Positions 44,616-56,141 are shown, counted from the stretch's first letter. The stretch is DNA of 64,000 nucleotides from an uncultured Pseudomonadales bacterium (GCA_958296165.1 OY282447.1:3757154-3821153); one strand, 5' to 3'. Program-made: numbers and translations. The notes: generated by a model not told the origin, from the sequence alone.

Positions 44616-45191
44616 CTACTGTAATGGTGGTGGCCGCCGGCGATCTGTGTCAGCAGCAAGGAAGTACCGCAACGGCCAAGCCTTAGCGGCGCCGACGCCG
44701 ACACGTGGGCTGGTCTCGAAAGCGAGCTCGCACTCCGCGCCGGCGAAGATGCCGAGCTCGCCAGCAGTACACAAATCGACGCCGTAGTGGCGCTTGTCGA
44801 TGGCGAACGCCTGGCACAGCTTGGCCGGGCCGTCGCAGAGTCGCCCGTCCGGCACGCCGCCACGCCGCGAACGCATGGTGGCAATGCCCGCCAGCGGCGC
44901 CACCGCGCGAATCAACACGCAGCCTGGCACGCCTTCTTCCTGCACGGCCACGTTCAGGCAGTGATGTTGGCGAGTCTGATACACATAGGCGTGGCCGGCG
45001 GGGCCGAATAGCACTTCAGTACGCGGGGTGCGCCCCTTGAAGGCGTGAGCGGCAGGATCGCCAGCGGCCAAGTAGGCTTCCGTCTCGACGATGCGGCCAG
45101 TCGTGTGGCCATGCACCAGCAACGCCCCAAGCAGTGCCGGCGCGACAGTGCGCGGGTCGCGCTCGAAGAAACAGCGCGGTAGCGGCTTCAA
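44616..45191 (-). CDS. mpg: 3-methyladenine DNA glycosylase (AAG/MPG family)
   Basis: The 191-residue base-excision-repair enzyme removes alkylated purines such as 3-methyladenine. Conserved parts are PRCFFERDPRTVAPALLG, the catalytic glutamate in RIVETEAYLAAGDPAAHAF (the ETEAY motif), AYVYQTRQHHCLNV, and CDGPAKLCQA. The length is the short bacterial type. Its stop lies 17 bases from the convergent end of the CMD-family gene. Start ATG 45191 follows the family N-terminus. Confidence 0.93.
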   Translation of the reverse strand: MKPLPRCFFERDPRTVAPALLGALLVHGHTTGRIVETEAYLAAGDPAAHAFKGRTPRTEVLFGPAGHAYVYQTRQHHCLNVAVQEEGVPGCVLIRAVAPLAGIATMRSRRGGVPDGRLCDGPAKLCQAFAIDKRHYGVDLCTAGELGIFAGAECELAFETSPRVGVGAAKAWPLRYFLAADTDRRRPPPLQ

Positions 45192-45237
45192 GGCAACGAC
45201 GGCTCCCTCACACGCAGTGGGGCGAGAAGCGACTGGC

Positions 45238-45243
45238 TATAAT
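45238..45243 (+). promoter_or_regulatory. Candidate -10 element for dgkA
   Basis: A perfect TATAAT lies 92 bases upstream of the dgkA start, in the gap after the glycosylase gene. No clear -35 is seen at the expected distance, so the promoter is only tentative. Confidence 0.35.
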
Positions 45244-45334
45244 CCGCCTGCCGAGTCGGCCTCGATCGCAGTAGAGATCGCCGACGCCATCCGGGACGAA
45301 TCATGAATCTGCCTGTATTGAGGGTACGCTGCAC

Positions 45335-45703
45335 GTGAAGCCCGGCCACGCCGGGTTGCGGCGCATCGTTAGGGCGTTCGGCTTTTCCATGCGCGGCTTT
45401 CAAGCGGCCTGGCGCCACGAATCCGCCTTTCGGCAGGAGTGCTTTGCGGCCGTCGTATTGGTGCCGGGTGCGTTTCTGTTGGCGCAGACGCTCACGCAGG
45501 CGGCGCTGTTGATCGCCACGGTGGGATTGGTGTTGATAACCGAACTCTTGAACTCCGCGCTGGAAGCTGTGGTGGATCGCATTGGCCCTGAACGCCACCA
45601 CTTGGCCGGGCGAGCGAAGGACATGGGGTCTGCAGCGGTGTTCGTCAGCTTGGCGATCGTCGTCGCAACGTGGGCGTTGGTTGCTGTCGAGCGGTTCGGG
45701 TAG
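45335..45703 (+). CDS. dgkA: Diacylglycerol kinase (DgkA type)
   Basis: The 122-residue inner-membrane enzyme phosphorylates diacylglycerol with ATP to phosphatidic acid. It has an amphipathic N-terminus (RIVRAFGFSMRGFQAAWRHESAFRQE) and three membrane helices (about 38-55, 57-75 and 95-118). The catalytic signature ELLNSALEAVVDRI (conserved Glu and Asn) lies between helices two and three. The start is GTG 45335 after a weak ribosome site. Confidence 0.94.
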   Translation: MKPGHAGLRRIVRAFGFSMRGFQAAWRHESAFRQECFAAVVLVPGAFLLAQTLTQAALLIATVGLVLITELLNSALEAVVDRIGPERHHLAGRAKDMGSAAVFVSLAIVVATWALVAVERFG

Positions 45704-45751
45704 CTACCCTCCCACTCGAAGCGCAGCGGCGCCGTGCAGCCAAAGGAGCGG

Positions 45752-46813
45752 CTAAGCGAGCCCATCTACATTCGTTTGGAACAACGCTTCGCAGCCCGTG
45801 CCGGCCAGCGCGTCGTCCACCGTTGCCCGTGCTGTGCCGTCTAGCCGGGCATATTCCTGCCGCACCCATTGCAGGCACTTCGCCTGATACGGGAACGGCT
45901 TCTGCACCCAAGGCTGGCCGTCGATGGCCGTTTCCACTTGCTCCGCGTTGGCATCGATGGCTCGCGCGTTGGCCAACAGCGCCGGCACGTATGTGCGGCC
46001 CACCTCTCGCAACAGCGCGTGCAACGAGGCGGGCAGTGCGTCCGCCGCCCGCCAATGCGCTTCTTCCGGTTCCAAGCCGGAGAGATCTTCGGCGGTATGC
46101 ACCCATGCGACCACCCGTGGCGCCATGCTCTGCGTGAGCTGCGCCGGGGTCGGATCGAAAGCGGCCAGTTGCGTGAGTTGCCCGAACAGGCCGAAGTCGG
46201 CCGATGCCGGGCGCTGGCCAAACAGGAACGGGCCGTCTTGGATGCATGCGTCGAAGCAGCGCAGGAGCCGCTTGTAGCTGTCCTCGATGAGGGGCGCGGT
46301 GGTGGCGTTGCTGCCCACCACATACAGGCGCGCGATCTGCCGTTCGCGGACGAACTGTGTGCGCGGGGCGATTTGCGCATCGCTGGAGGTGAGATCGCGC
46401 CAGCGCGGCAACACTTCGCCGGCCAGTTCGATATCGGCCGCGTAGTGCCAGCGGTAGTGGAACATCGCCTTGGTGAGCCACTCGTCTGCATAGTCCTCCA
46501 GCAGGTAGTTGAGGAAGGCGAGGGCGGGATCGTTCGGAATGACGGAGCGGCCGAGCGCCTCCGCCTCTAGCCGACGGATGATGGGCGTGGAATCCACAAC
46601 CGCCTCCAACTGCCCGTCCTCGGCCTCGAAGTAGAAGGTTGGCAGCAATTCCACTTTGGCTCTAGGCAGGGCCTCGTCGAGCGGGCCCAGCCCGCCCACC
46701 AGAAAACGATACGGAATGCGCCGGTAGCGCAGCACGGCGAGCATCTTGCGCGTGTAGGGCGAACCGGGCGCCCCGCGCAGGGCGATTGGGGCGGTGGAGT
46801 AGCTGATCGTCAC
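45752..46813 (-). CDS. Glutathione S-transferase-like protein
   Basis: The 353-residue protein starts with a thioredoxin-like GST N-terminal domain (GAPGSPYTRKMLAVLRYRRIPYRFL) and a partial VDSTPII/RRLE glutathione-site segment. A long helical C-terminal domain with ARPAS-like ADFGLFGQLT follows. The middle is longer than usual for GSTs. No conserved catalytic Ser/Cys can be confirmed by eye. GTG 46813 is the start at the conserved domain; the open frame reaching to 46876 is not supported. Confidence 0.8.
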   Translation of the reverse strand: MTISYSTAPIALRGAPGSPYTRKMLAVLRYRRIPYRFLVGGLGPLDEALPRAKVELLPTFYFEAEDGQLEAVVDSTPIIRRLEAEALGRSVIPNDPALAFLNYLLEDYADEWLTKAMFHYRWHYAADIELAGEVLPRWRDLTSSDAQIAPRTQFVRERQIARLYVVGSNATTAPLIEDSYKRLLRCFDACIQDGPFLFGQRPASADFGLFGQLTQLAAFDPTPAQLTQSMAPRVVAWVHTAEDLSGLEPEEAHWRAADALPASLHALLREVGRTYVPALLANARAIDANAEQVETAIDGQPWVQKPFPYQAKCLQWVRQEYARLDGTARATVDDALAGTGCEALFQTNVDGLA

Positions 46814-47030
46814 GATGTCTCCGGCGGTCGATGGGCTTGGCGTAGCGCAGCATACACGCCCGCTGGCTGTGGGCACGCATGCCTGCTACGCATGACGCAC
46901 GGTTGCAATGGCTCTTGACGAAGGTAAGGTCGAGCGCTGGACGGTGCTCTTACGCTCCGATCGCGGCAAAGGACCCGGCGCCATCCGAGGTCTTGACCGC
47001 CGGTACGATGGCTCACTGGGAGGAGCTTGC

Positions 47031-48587
47031 GTGGCTAGGTTGTACTTCCTACTGGCTGCACTCGCTTGCGTTGGTTTCATTGCCGCATCCCATGATGCAG
47101 CGACGCCGCTCGCCAACGAGCCCAGGCAACTAGACGATTTGCCGGCCGATCTGGCGACAACACTGCGCACTGCCCACGCAGAGGCGCAACGGCTTGCCAG
47201 CAGCGCGAAGGAAGCCGGTGCGAGGGCCGACGCTTGGGGCAGGCTGGCGATGCTCTATCACGGTCAGCGTTTGCACTCGCTGGCCGAACACGCCTACGGC
47301 CGCGCGGTGGCAGAAGCCGACAGTCCGCGCTGGCGCTACTTGCGGGCCATCGTGCTTTCCGAACAGGGCGACATCGAACGCGCCGTGGCCGACTTTCGGC
47401 ATGCAGCGCAAAGCTGGCCCGAAGACGCAACCGCTCGCTATCGGTTCGGCGTCGCGCTGCTCTTGACGGGCGACGTGGCCGGCGCCGCAACGGAACTCGA
47501 AGCCGCCAACCGAGCCAGGCCGAACTCGGCGCTGATCCTATCCGCGTTGGCGGATGTGGCGATGGCACGCGAAGACGCAACCACTGCGCTAACGCTGCTG
47601 CAGCGCGCTTGGGAACTCGAACCACAGGCCGGGCAGCTAGCCTACAAGCTGGCCATGGCGCAGCGCGGCCTCGGCAACATGGCGGCGGCGCGAGAGTGGC
47701 TCGACCGACAGCCAGACAACAGCTTGGCACCCAGCATCAACGACCCCCTGCTGCTCGAAGTCGCACGCACAAGCCGCTCTGCCCGCTTTCACGAGATGGC
47801 GGCGGAGTGGGCGTTGGCGCGCGGCGACCGTGAGCAAGCGGCGGCTGCGCTGCGCCAGGCGGTTGAGCTTGCGCCTGCGGATGCCGCTTTGCGCCTGCGG
47901 CTGAGCGCCGTTCTCGGCGCCGCCGGTCAACGCGAGGAAGCCTTAGCGGAAACTAGGCAAGCGCTTGCGGTCGACGCCGATTCCGCGCAAGGCTGGTATC
48001 TGCTTGCCTGGCTCCTGGCCAAATCGGAAGACGCCGCAGATTGGCAGGAGGCAGCCCGCGCCGCTGCTCGCTCGCTCGCTCTGCACGACGACGGCCAAAT
48101 ACGCGCTCTTGCGGCAGCGCTTGCCATGCGCGCCGGCCGCTTCGCCGCCGCAACCGCCCACTTCCAACGCTTAGTTGAACGAGACGCCACGCAAGCGGCG
48201 CATCACTACTGGCTGGGGCTCGCCCAGCTTGGCGCTGGCGACTGCGATGGTCGCCAAGCACTCAAGCGAGCGCTGCAACTGCGCACCAACTGGGGGCAAG
48301 CGCACCTGGCCCTCGCGCGCGCCGATGCGGCCTGCGGCGATGGCGCCGCAGCCATGCGCCGGGCGCGTGCGTTGCTCACGGCCAAAAACGAGACAGACAC
48401 ACGGCTCGCACTCGCATTCGTGGAACTGCACCTCGGCCGCCGGCAGGAAGCCGCCGAGTTGGCGAAGCCAGAGCTACCGCATCCAGACGCCCGCCTAGTG
48501 ATCGATGCGCTGCACTCGGAATCGACGGCGCAGTTGCCGGTATTCGCCGCCGAGTCGGAGTGGTGGCTGCCGGCGGAAGTGAGGTGA
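47031..48587 (+). CDS. Exported tetratricopeptide-repeat protein
   Basis: This 518-residue protein begins with a signal peptide (ARLYFLLAALACVGFIAASH). A series of TPR-like helix pairs follows (for example WGRLAMLYHGQRLHSLAEHAYGRAV, ARYRFGVALLLTGDVAGAATELEAA, DAALRLRLSAVLGAAGQREEALAETRQAL). The repeats run almost to the end. A GGGAGGAG site precedes GTG 47031. Such TPR proteins often accompany CRTAC1-like and TonB proteins in marine gammaproteobacteria; the CRTAC1-like gene is 3 kb upstream. Confidence 0.85.
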   Translation: MARLYFLLAALACVGFIAASHDAATPLANEPRQLDDLPADLATTLRTAHAEAQRLASSAKEAGARADAWGRLAMLYHGQRLHSLAEHAYGRAVAEADSPRWRYLRAIVLSEQGDIERAVADFRHAAQSWPEDATARYRFGVALLLTGDVAGAATELEAANRARPNSALILSALADVAMAREDATTALTLLQRAWELEPQAGQLAYKLAMAQRGLGNMAAAREWLDRQPDNSLAPSINDPLLLEVARTSRSARFHEMAAEWALARGDREQAAAALRQAVELAPADAALRLRLSAVLGAAGQREEALAETRQALAVDADSAQGWYLLAWLLAKSEDAADWQEAARAAARSLALHDDGQIRALAAALAMRAGRFAAATAHFQRLVERDATQAAHHYWLGLAQLGAGDCDGRQALKRALQLRTNWGQAHLALARADAACGDGAAAMRRARALLTAKNETDTRLALAFVELHLGRRQEAAELAKPELPHPDARLVIDALHSESTAQLPVFAAESEWWLPAEVR

Positions 48588-48636
48588 TGGTGGAAGGGCG
48601 TCCTTGCCGTCAGTTAGGCGCCGTAGAACGATTCGA

Positions 48637-49851
48637 TCAAGTGCGGTACTCCGCGTTGATGCGCACGTATTCATAGGATAGATCGGACGTCCACACCGTT
48701 TCCGTAGCATCGCCGCGGCCGAGTTGAACGCGCACGGTGAACTCGTCCTTGGCCATCACGCGAGCGCCTGCTTCCTCGGTGTAGGTGGGCACCACCAGGC
48801 CGCCGCCGGCTACTTGGACGTCGTCCAGATACAGGCACACGGTGGCTGGGTCCAAACCACTCACGCCAGCGCGGCCGATTGCCATGCAGAAGCGGCCCCA
48901 GTTCGGGTCGCCGGCGAACAGGGCCGTTTTCACGAGGGGCGAGTGGGCGATGGCGTAGGCTACTCGCAGGCACTCCGCGCTGTTCGCTCCCTGCTCTACG
49001 CGGACGGTGACGAACTTTGTGGCGCCTTCGCCGTCGCGGGCCGTGCGCTTGGCCAGTTCCACCACCAATGGCGTTAGCGCTTCCAGCAACTCGCCGTAGC
49101 CGGGGCTTGCTGGATCGTCGATGGTTCGGCCGCTAGCGCGGCCGGTGGCCATCAGCACGAACGAGTCGTTGGTGGAGGTGTCGCCATCGATGGTCACGCG
49201 GTTGAAGCTGCGCTCTGCCAAATCGCGCGCCAGCGTCTGCGCCAGCGGCGCGGAAACTGCGGCGTCCGTGCCTAGGAAAGCCAGCATCGTGGCCATGTCG
49301 GGCCGGATCATGCCCGAGCCTTTCACCATGCCGGTGGCGCGGATGGGCGTGCCGGCTACGTCGGCTTGGACGGAGACGGCCTTTGGCGCGGTGTCGGTAG
49401 TCATGATGGCGCGCGCGGCATCCGCCCAGCCGTTCGGGCCGGCGGCGGCGATGGCTGTGTCGATGCCGCTGCGCATGGCGTCCATGTTCAGGAACTCGCC
49501 GATCACGCCGGTGGAGAAAGGCATCGTTTCGGCTTCGGGTACGTCTAGCTGCGCTGCCAAGTGGGTGCAGCTGGCAATGGCGTCGGCCATGCCGCGTTCG
49601 CCGGTGGCCGCGTTGGCGTTGCCGCTGTTCGCCACCAAGGCTCGGGCGCGGCCGAGCCGCTCTCTGGCGACGCGCACCGGCGCTGCTTGGAATGCGCTCT
49701 GGGTGAACACCCCGCCGGCGACGCTGCCCTCGGCGAGCAGGATCACGGCAAGGTCCAAGCGGTCCTGGTATTTGATGCCAGCGGCAGCTGCACCGAGTTC
49801 GATGCCGTCGATGGGCAGCAGCTCGCCCAGCGCCGGCAGATGGACGGCCAT
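48637..49851 (-). CDS. argJ: Bifunctional ornithine acetyltransferase/N-acetylglutamate synthase
   Basis: The 404-residue enzyme recycles acetyl groups in arginine synthesis. The self-cleavage motif MIRPDMATML lies at about residues 181-190, with cleavage before Thr188 to give alpha and beta chains; NTGNANAATG-like ANSGNANAATGERG and GDPNWGRF segments are also present. ATG 49851 begins two bases after the secA stop, the common gammaproteobacterial order. The longer frame from 50364 is a shadow of secA. Confidence 0.95.
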   Translation of the reverse strand: MAVHLPALGELLPIDGIELGAAAAGIKYQDRLDLAVILLAEGSVAGGVFTQSAFQAAPVRVARERLGRARALVANSGNANAATGERGMADAIASCTHLAAQLDVPEAETMPFSTGVIGEFLNMDAMRSGIDTAIAAAGPNGWADAARAIMTTDTAPKAVSVQADVAGTPIRATGMVKGSGMIRPDMATMLAFLGTDAAVSAPLAQTLARDLAERSFNRVTIDGDTSTNDSFVLMATGRASGRTIDDPASPGYGELLEALTPLVVELAKRTARDGEGATKFVTVRVEQGANSAECLRVAYAIAHSPLVKTALFAGDPNWGRFCMAIGRAGVSGLDPATVCLYLDDVQVAGGGLVVPTYTEEAGARVMAKDEFTVRVQLGRGDATETVWTSDLSYEYVRINAEYRT

Positions 49852-49853
49852 TT

Positions 49854-52655
<2,802 letters not shown>

Positions 52656-52758
52656 CTTGCGCTGTTGGTTGGGCTATGCGTTGGCGGCGATTCTACTCCG
52701 CTCGGTTGCCGGACGCGAAAGACATCGGCCTTTGTCGCTGTAAGCAGTTGGCCATGTG

Positions 52759-53286
52759 TCAATGGCCTGTCAAGATCGCCACGCCCTGCTCGAAGGCGGC
52801 TTCGGCGCGGCCGCGCAATTCCGCCAATGTGCGGCTGCCGATGGGATGCTCCACTAGCGCGAACGGGTAGTCCGCCAGGCCCAATGAGCGGGCGATGTTG
52901 CGGCCGGTGGGCTCGAATGGGTGGGTGCAGATCACCAGCGCTGGTTTGCCGAGTTGTTCGAAGAAGATGCCGTCATGCACACTGCACGTTGAGCAGCTTC
53001 CTCAGTCGCCCACGGCGGTGATGAGGAAATCCGCCGCGGCGGCCAGTTCGCGGTGGTGTTCCGGCAGCGCCGGGCGACCGGCGTTGCGCTTGTCCACGAA
53101 ATGCGCCGTGCGGCACCCATATGCGTCCACGAACAAGGCCGCGGTTTCGTTCAGCAGCACGTCCGCGTTGGCCTTGCCGTTCGATAACAAGCCGATGTTC
53201 AAACCCGCCAAGCTCTCAAGACGAGGCGCGGCCGTGCGAGCTGCCGACGAGCGCCGACCGGCCGGGTCTACCAAGGTGATGGCCAT
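52759..53286 (-). CDS. UGSC-family selenoprotein (in-frame TGA read as selenocysteine)
   Basis: The gene is split by a single in-frame TGA at 53002-53004 (codon 95) exactly where the family motif U-G-S-C is expected: codons read TGA GGA AGC TGC. Upstream, MAITLVDPAGR to LITAVGD is one Rossmann-like half; downstream, HDGIFFEQLGKPALVICTHPFEPTG to AEAAFEQGVAILTGH is the other, in the same frame. Together they give 175 residues. A paired hairpin right after the TGA fits a bacterial SECIS. The function of UGSC proteins is unknown to me beyond a redox-type motif. ATG 53286 has an AAGGA site. Naive gene callers would report two fragments or a pseudogene. Confidence 0.82.
52963..53004 (-). promoter_or_regulatory. 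SECIS-like hairpin directly after the in-frame TGA
   Basis: Starting one base after the TGA, a lower stem (bases 2-10 with 31-39, one mismatch and one G-U) and an upper 6-bp stem (14-19 with 23-28) enclose a GUG apical loop about 20 bases from the TGA. The distance and the G-U loop match the bacterial SECIS consensus for SelB binding. Confidence 0.6.
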
Positions 53287-53366
53287 GCGTTTTTCCTTGC
53301 CTATTTGCGATGGGGCGAAGGTTGCACGGCGCGGCTGCACTCGTCAATCGCCGCTATGATGGGCAC

Positions 53367-53636
53367 ATGAGCATCGGCGCCATCGTCATCCCGCTCGTCG
53401 CGCTCGCCGTTTGCGGCGCTGCCATGTGGCTGGCGTGGCGCATCGTCAAGTTCGCGGATACGGAAGGCGACGGCCTCGCACCCATTGCGCCCACTCAGGT
53501 GGAGCTCTCTCAGGTAGAAGGCGAAGTGCGGCGCCCAAGCACGACCAGAAAGGCAGGAGTCGTCATCGCCGTGCTGGCGATGGCGGTTGGCCTCGGCGGC
53601 ATCGCGTTCGTCGTCTGGCGGGCCTTTGGCGGCTAG
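53367..53636 (+). CDS. Small two-helix inner-membrane protein of unknown function
   Basis: The 89-residue protein has two hydrophobic segments (about 3-25, GAIVIPLVALAVCGAAMWLAW, and 64-84, AGVVIAVLAMAVGLGGIAFVVW). A soluble linker (EGDGLAPIAPTQVELSQVEG) lies between. ATG 53367 lies seven bases after a TATGAT, so the transcript may be leaderless. It ends 17 bases before the methyltransferase gene, with which it probably forms an operon. No family recognised. Confidence 0.65.
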   Translation: MSIGAIVIPLVALAVCGAAMWLAWRIVKFADTEGDGLAPIAPTQVELSQVEGEVRRPSTTRKAGVVIAVLAMAVGLGGIAFVVWRAFGG

Positions 53637-53653
53637 AGGCGGCCAGAGGCGAA

Positions 53654-54286
53654 ATGAGCGAGGCCGATCGGCGCAAGTGGGATGCTCGCTATCGCGACGG
53701 CGCCTATGCGACGCGGCCCCATCCAAGTGCGTTTCTACAAGAGTGCGAGGCGTTGCTGCCGCGCCGCGGTCGAGCGCTGGACTTAGCCTGCGGCGCCGGC
53801 CGCAATGCGTTGTTTCTGGCCCGGCGGGGCTTGCTTGTGGACGCCGTGGACATCTCCGCTGCCGCACTTGCGGAGGGGCGCAAGCGGGCCGGCGATCTGC
53901 CCATCAACTGGCTGGAACAGGATTTGGACGACGGCTTTGAGCCCACGCGGCCCTACGACGTGATCGTCAACATCCGCTTCGTGCAGCTGGACTTGGTGCA
54001 ATCGCTCGTGCCGGCGCTGCACGTTGGCGGCTTGTTGCTCGTAGAACAACATCTGCGTACGAATGCCGAAGTAGCCGGCCCGCGCAATCCCGCATTCCGA
54101 GTTGCCCCAGGCGCACTGCTGGCTCTTGCCGGGTCGCTCGTGATCGAGCGTGCGGAAGAAGGATTGTTTGTGGAGCCAGACGGTGCCCGCGCCGCCCTGG
54201 CAAGGCTGGTCGCGAGACGCGGGGACGAGTCAATTCCACCGCATGGTCCTAGCTCCGCGGCATCCGAAATGCCCGTCACAGGCTAA
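53654..54286 (+). CDS. SAM-dependent methyltransferase (TehB/class I type)
   Basis: The 210-residue protein starts MSEADRRKWDARYRDGAYATRPHPSAFL, followed by the SAM-binding motif ALDLACGAGRNALFLARRG and VDAVDISAAALAEG. NIRFVQLDLVQSL and LLLVEQHL complete the class I fold. It resembles TehB-like methyltransferases that act on small molecules such as tellurite or thiols; substrate unknown. The C-terminal tail is unconserved. Confidence 0.85.
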   Translation: MSEADRRKWDARYRDGAYATRPHPSAFLQECEALLPRRGRALDLACGAGRNALFLARRGLLVDAVDISAAALAEGRKRAGDLPINWLEQDLDDGFEPTRPYDVIVNIRFVQLDLVQSLVPALHVGGLLLVEQHLRTNAEVAGPRNPAFRVAPGALLALAGSLVIERAEEGLFVEPDGARAALARLVARRGDESIPPHGPSSAASEMPVTG

Positions 54287-54337
54287 TCGGCGTTCAAAAC
54301 GGCCCAGCGAAATGACGTTGACGCCCAGCACTGATGC

Positions 54338-54628
54338 CTAATGTTCCAAAACCCCAAGGTCCGTGAGTTCTTGCTCGTAGTCGTCCTGTGAGAGGCTGCA
54401 GTCAACAAGCTGTCTGAACTGTTGGTTCGTGATCCGACACTGCTGCGCCATGCGGCTCACCACGTCGTCCTTGATGTCGTTGCCTCCGCGTCCGTGCGAA
54501 GTCTTCGTATGCACGGTCGTCTTTTCGCCTGCTGCCGTGTGATAGATGAAGAAGCGGTGGTGGCGGTCTTCGCGCCTGAAGCCCTTATTCCTGAGTGCGC
54601 GTTCGACGGCTCTACGCTGTAGCGTCAT
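54338..54628 (-). CDS. HicA-like mRNA interferase toxin
   Basis: The 96-residue basic protein shows the HicA-type double-stranded-RNA-binding fold order: RAVERALRNKGFRREDRHHRFFIYH, GEKTTVHTKTSHGRG and DIKDDVVSRMAQQCRITNQQFRQLV. The catalytic His region HH followed by FF is intact. Its start overlaps the upstream 350-residue gene by four bases (54625-54628). In canonical pairs hicB follows; here the partner precedes it and is not HicB-like in size. The predicted role is ribosome-independent mRNA cleavage on release from the partner. Confidence 0.72.
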   Translation of the reverse strand: MTLQRRAVERALRNKGFRREDRHHRFFIYHTAAGEKTTVHTKTSHGRGGNDIKDDVVSRMAQQCRITNQQFRQLVDCSLSQDDYEQELTDLGVLEH

Positions 54629-55677
54629 GAGACTGGTACCAGGCGCCTCTTGAGTTCGGCCTGTAGTCTTCGTGCGTCCTTAGAAAGGCGGGCGGGATCC
54701 TCTTCGGCGTATTCATGCCAGAGCACATCGAGCTCTTCGTGCAAATCAGCTTCTAGCTCAGCCCGAGACTCGGCAAACGCCGAGATATTGAAGTCGCCAG
54801 CGAGGTCGTATAGCTGCGCTTGCGGATCAAAGCGGACATTGAAGCGCAGGGGCGGCGTTGCACGGTACGGCATGTTGTCGAAGTGTAGTCTCTTGATTTC
54901 GAGGGAGCTTTCGACACCATGAACTTCATCCACGTCGGTGATGTGGCGGATGTTGCGGCGCTTGTCGTAATGAACGACGCCATGCACTTGCACAAGGCCA
55001 GGCGAATGTTCGAGGAGCTTCGACTGCACTTCGATGTTGTAGGCTGCCCTTATGTTTTGGCCGTTGTACTTGAGCCAGCAATTCTGTTTGGCGAAGTCGA
55101 TACGGATTAACTCACCCGTCACATAGTTGGACGTCAACCCCACATCCTCGTCTGATGGCGTGGAAAGGCGCTTAAGTGCCTGCTTTATGTCGGTGCCGTC
55201 AAGGAGCTTCTCGCGCTGCTGATTCTCAATGGAGCAGACGACGCCGTGGCGTGTCGGTGGCTGCATGGCCTTGTATGCCGCAATGATGGCCAACCTATAC
55301 TCGGAGTCTGGTATGGCCTTGTCGAGCGACTCGCGATGCCCGGATCCTACCGCTCGGGTTACGGCTTGGAACCGCTCGCAGACACTAGAGAGCTCAAATT
55401 CGTCGTGATCCACTCTCTCCGCCACGTCGCCAATCTGGACGGGAAGCGCGAAGCCGCCAAGCTCAGGCACCATGCAGGTGATACCGTAGCGGTCTTCTAG
55501 GTCGCGGCCTGCGGCGGATCGGATGTCGGCACCCTGCTCAAACCGCGCCAAGAGGTAGACGATGCGCTGCAACTGCCGAACCGATCTGATAAGCACGCCA
55601 GCGGGCAGTGAGCGAGCGAGCGTACCGCCGCCTTCAAAGTGCAACCACTGCAGGCGAGCGTCGAGTTCGCGTGACAT
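54625..55677 (-). CDS. Large partner of the HicA-like toxin (unfamiliar family)
   Basis: The 350-residue protein has an AAGAGGAG site before ATG 55677 and ends four bases into the HicA-like gene. The N-terminus is mixed (SRELDARLQWLHFEGGG), the middle is beta-rich (IRAAYNIEVQSKLLEHSPGLVQVHGVVHYD), and the last 60 residues form a small segment AGDFNISAFAESRAELEADLHEELDVLWHEYA. That last segment resembles the partial-RNase-H fold seen in HicB antitoxins, which would explain the coupling to HicA. The extra 250 residues are unexplained; they may sense a signal. No known family is recognised. Confidence 0.7.
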   Translation of the reverse strand: MSRELDARLQWLHFEGGGTLARSLPAGVLIRSVRQLQRIVYLLARFEQGADIRSAAGRDLEDRYGITCMVPELGGFALPVQIGDVAERVDHDEFELSSVCERFQAVTRAVGSGHRESLDKAIPDSEYRLAIIAAYKAMQPPTRHGVVCSIENQQREKLLDGTDIKQALKRLSTPSDEDVGLTSNYVTGELIRIDFAKQNCWLKYNGQNIRAAYNIEVQSKLLEHSPGLVQVHGVVHYDKRRNIRHITDVDEVHGVESSLEIKRLHFDNMPYRATPPLRFNVRFDPQAQLYDLAGDFNISAFAESRAELEADLHEELDVLWHEYAEEDPARLSKDARRLQAELKRRLVPVS

Positions 55678-55785
55678 AGCACTCCTCTTGGAGGTCGAGT
55701 CAGCTCATGCATGCGACTATGCCACAGAACTCGAGCAGAACGGCGTGTGCTTGGTACGGCCCATCCTGATTGAGACGCAAGGAAG

Positions 55786-55813
55786 TTGACGCCAGCCAAG
55801 GCACCGGCATAAT
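55786..55813 (+). promoter_or_regulatory. Promoter of tRNA-Phe
   Basis: TTGACG (55786-55791) and CATAAT (55808-55813) are 16 bp apart. The tRNA starts 12 bases after the -10 box. Confidence 0.6.
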
Positions 55814-55824
55814 ACGCGCCCCAC

Positions 55825-55900
55825 GGCCAGGTAGCTCAGTCGGTAGAGCAGGGGACTGAAAATCCTCGTGTCGGCAGTTCGATTCTGCCCTTGGCCACCA
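55825..55900 (+). tRNA. tRNA-Phe (anticodon GAA)
   Basis: The 76-base gene folds as a cloverleaf with a 7-bp acceptor stem (GGCCAGG with CTTGGCC, one G-U pair), D arm AGCTCAGTCGGTAGAGCA, anticodon stem GGGGA/TCCTC around the loop CTGAAAA giving GAA, T arm with TTCGATT and an encoded CCA end. The sequence is close to gammaproteobacterial tRNA-Phe. It lies at the left edge of the mobilizable region and may be its integration site. Confidence 0.97.
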
Positions 55901-56141
55901 AACTGGCGGCGCGTCCGTCCGCCACTGCCATCCTATATCTTATTGATTTCACTGCGATTTATGCAGGTTCCACCTGCTGTTTGTGCCAATTCTTGTTCCT
56001 TTTCGGCCGCGACGTGGACGCATCGACGGCGCATGATCCGCCCGCCGCGACGTGGAAAAACGCCACTTGGCGGTTTTTTTGCCACTTCGTATGGTAGCGT
56101 CACGGGACATTCAACTGAAGACGAGTCAGAAGGAGGTTCTG

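Noticed and set aside
52759-53340. Pseudogene call for the split UGSC gene
   Set aside because: The only defect is one TGA exactly at the expected Sec position, with a SECIS-like hairpin; a frameshift or random stop is less likely.
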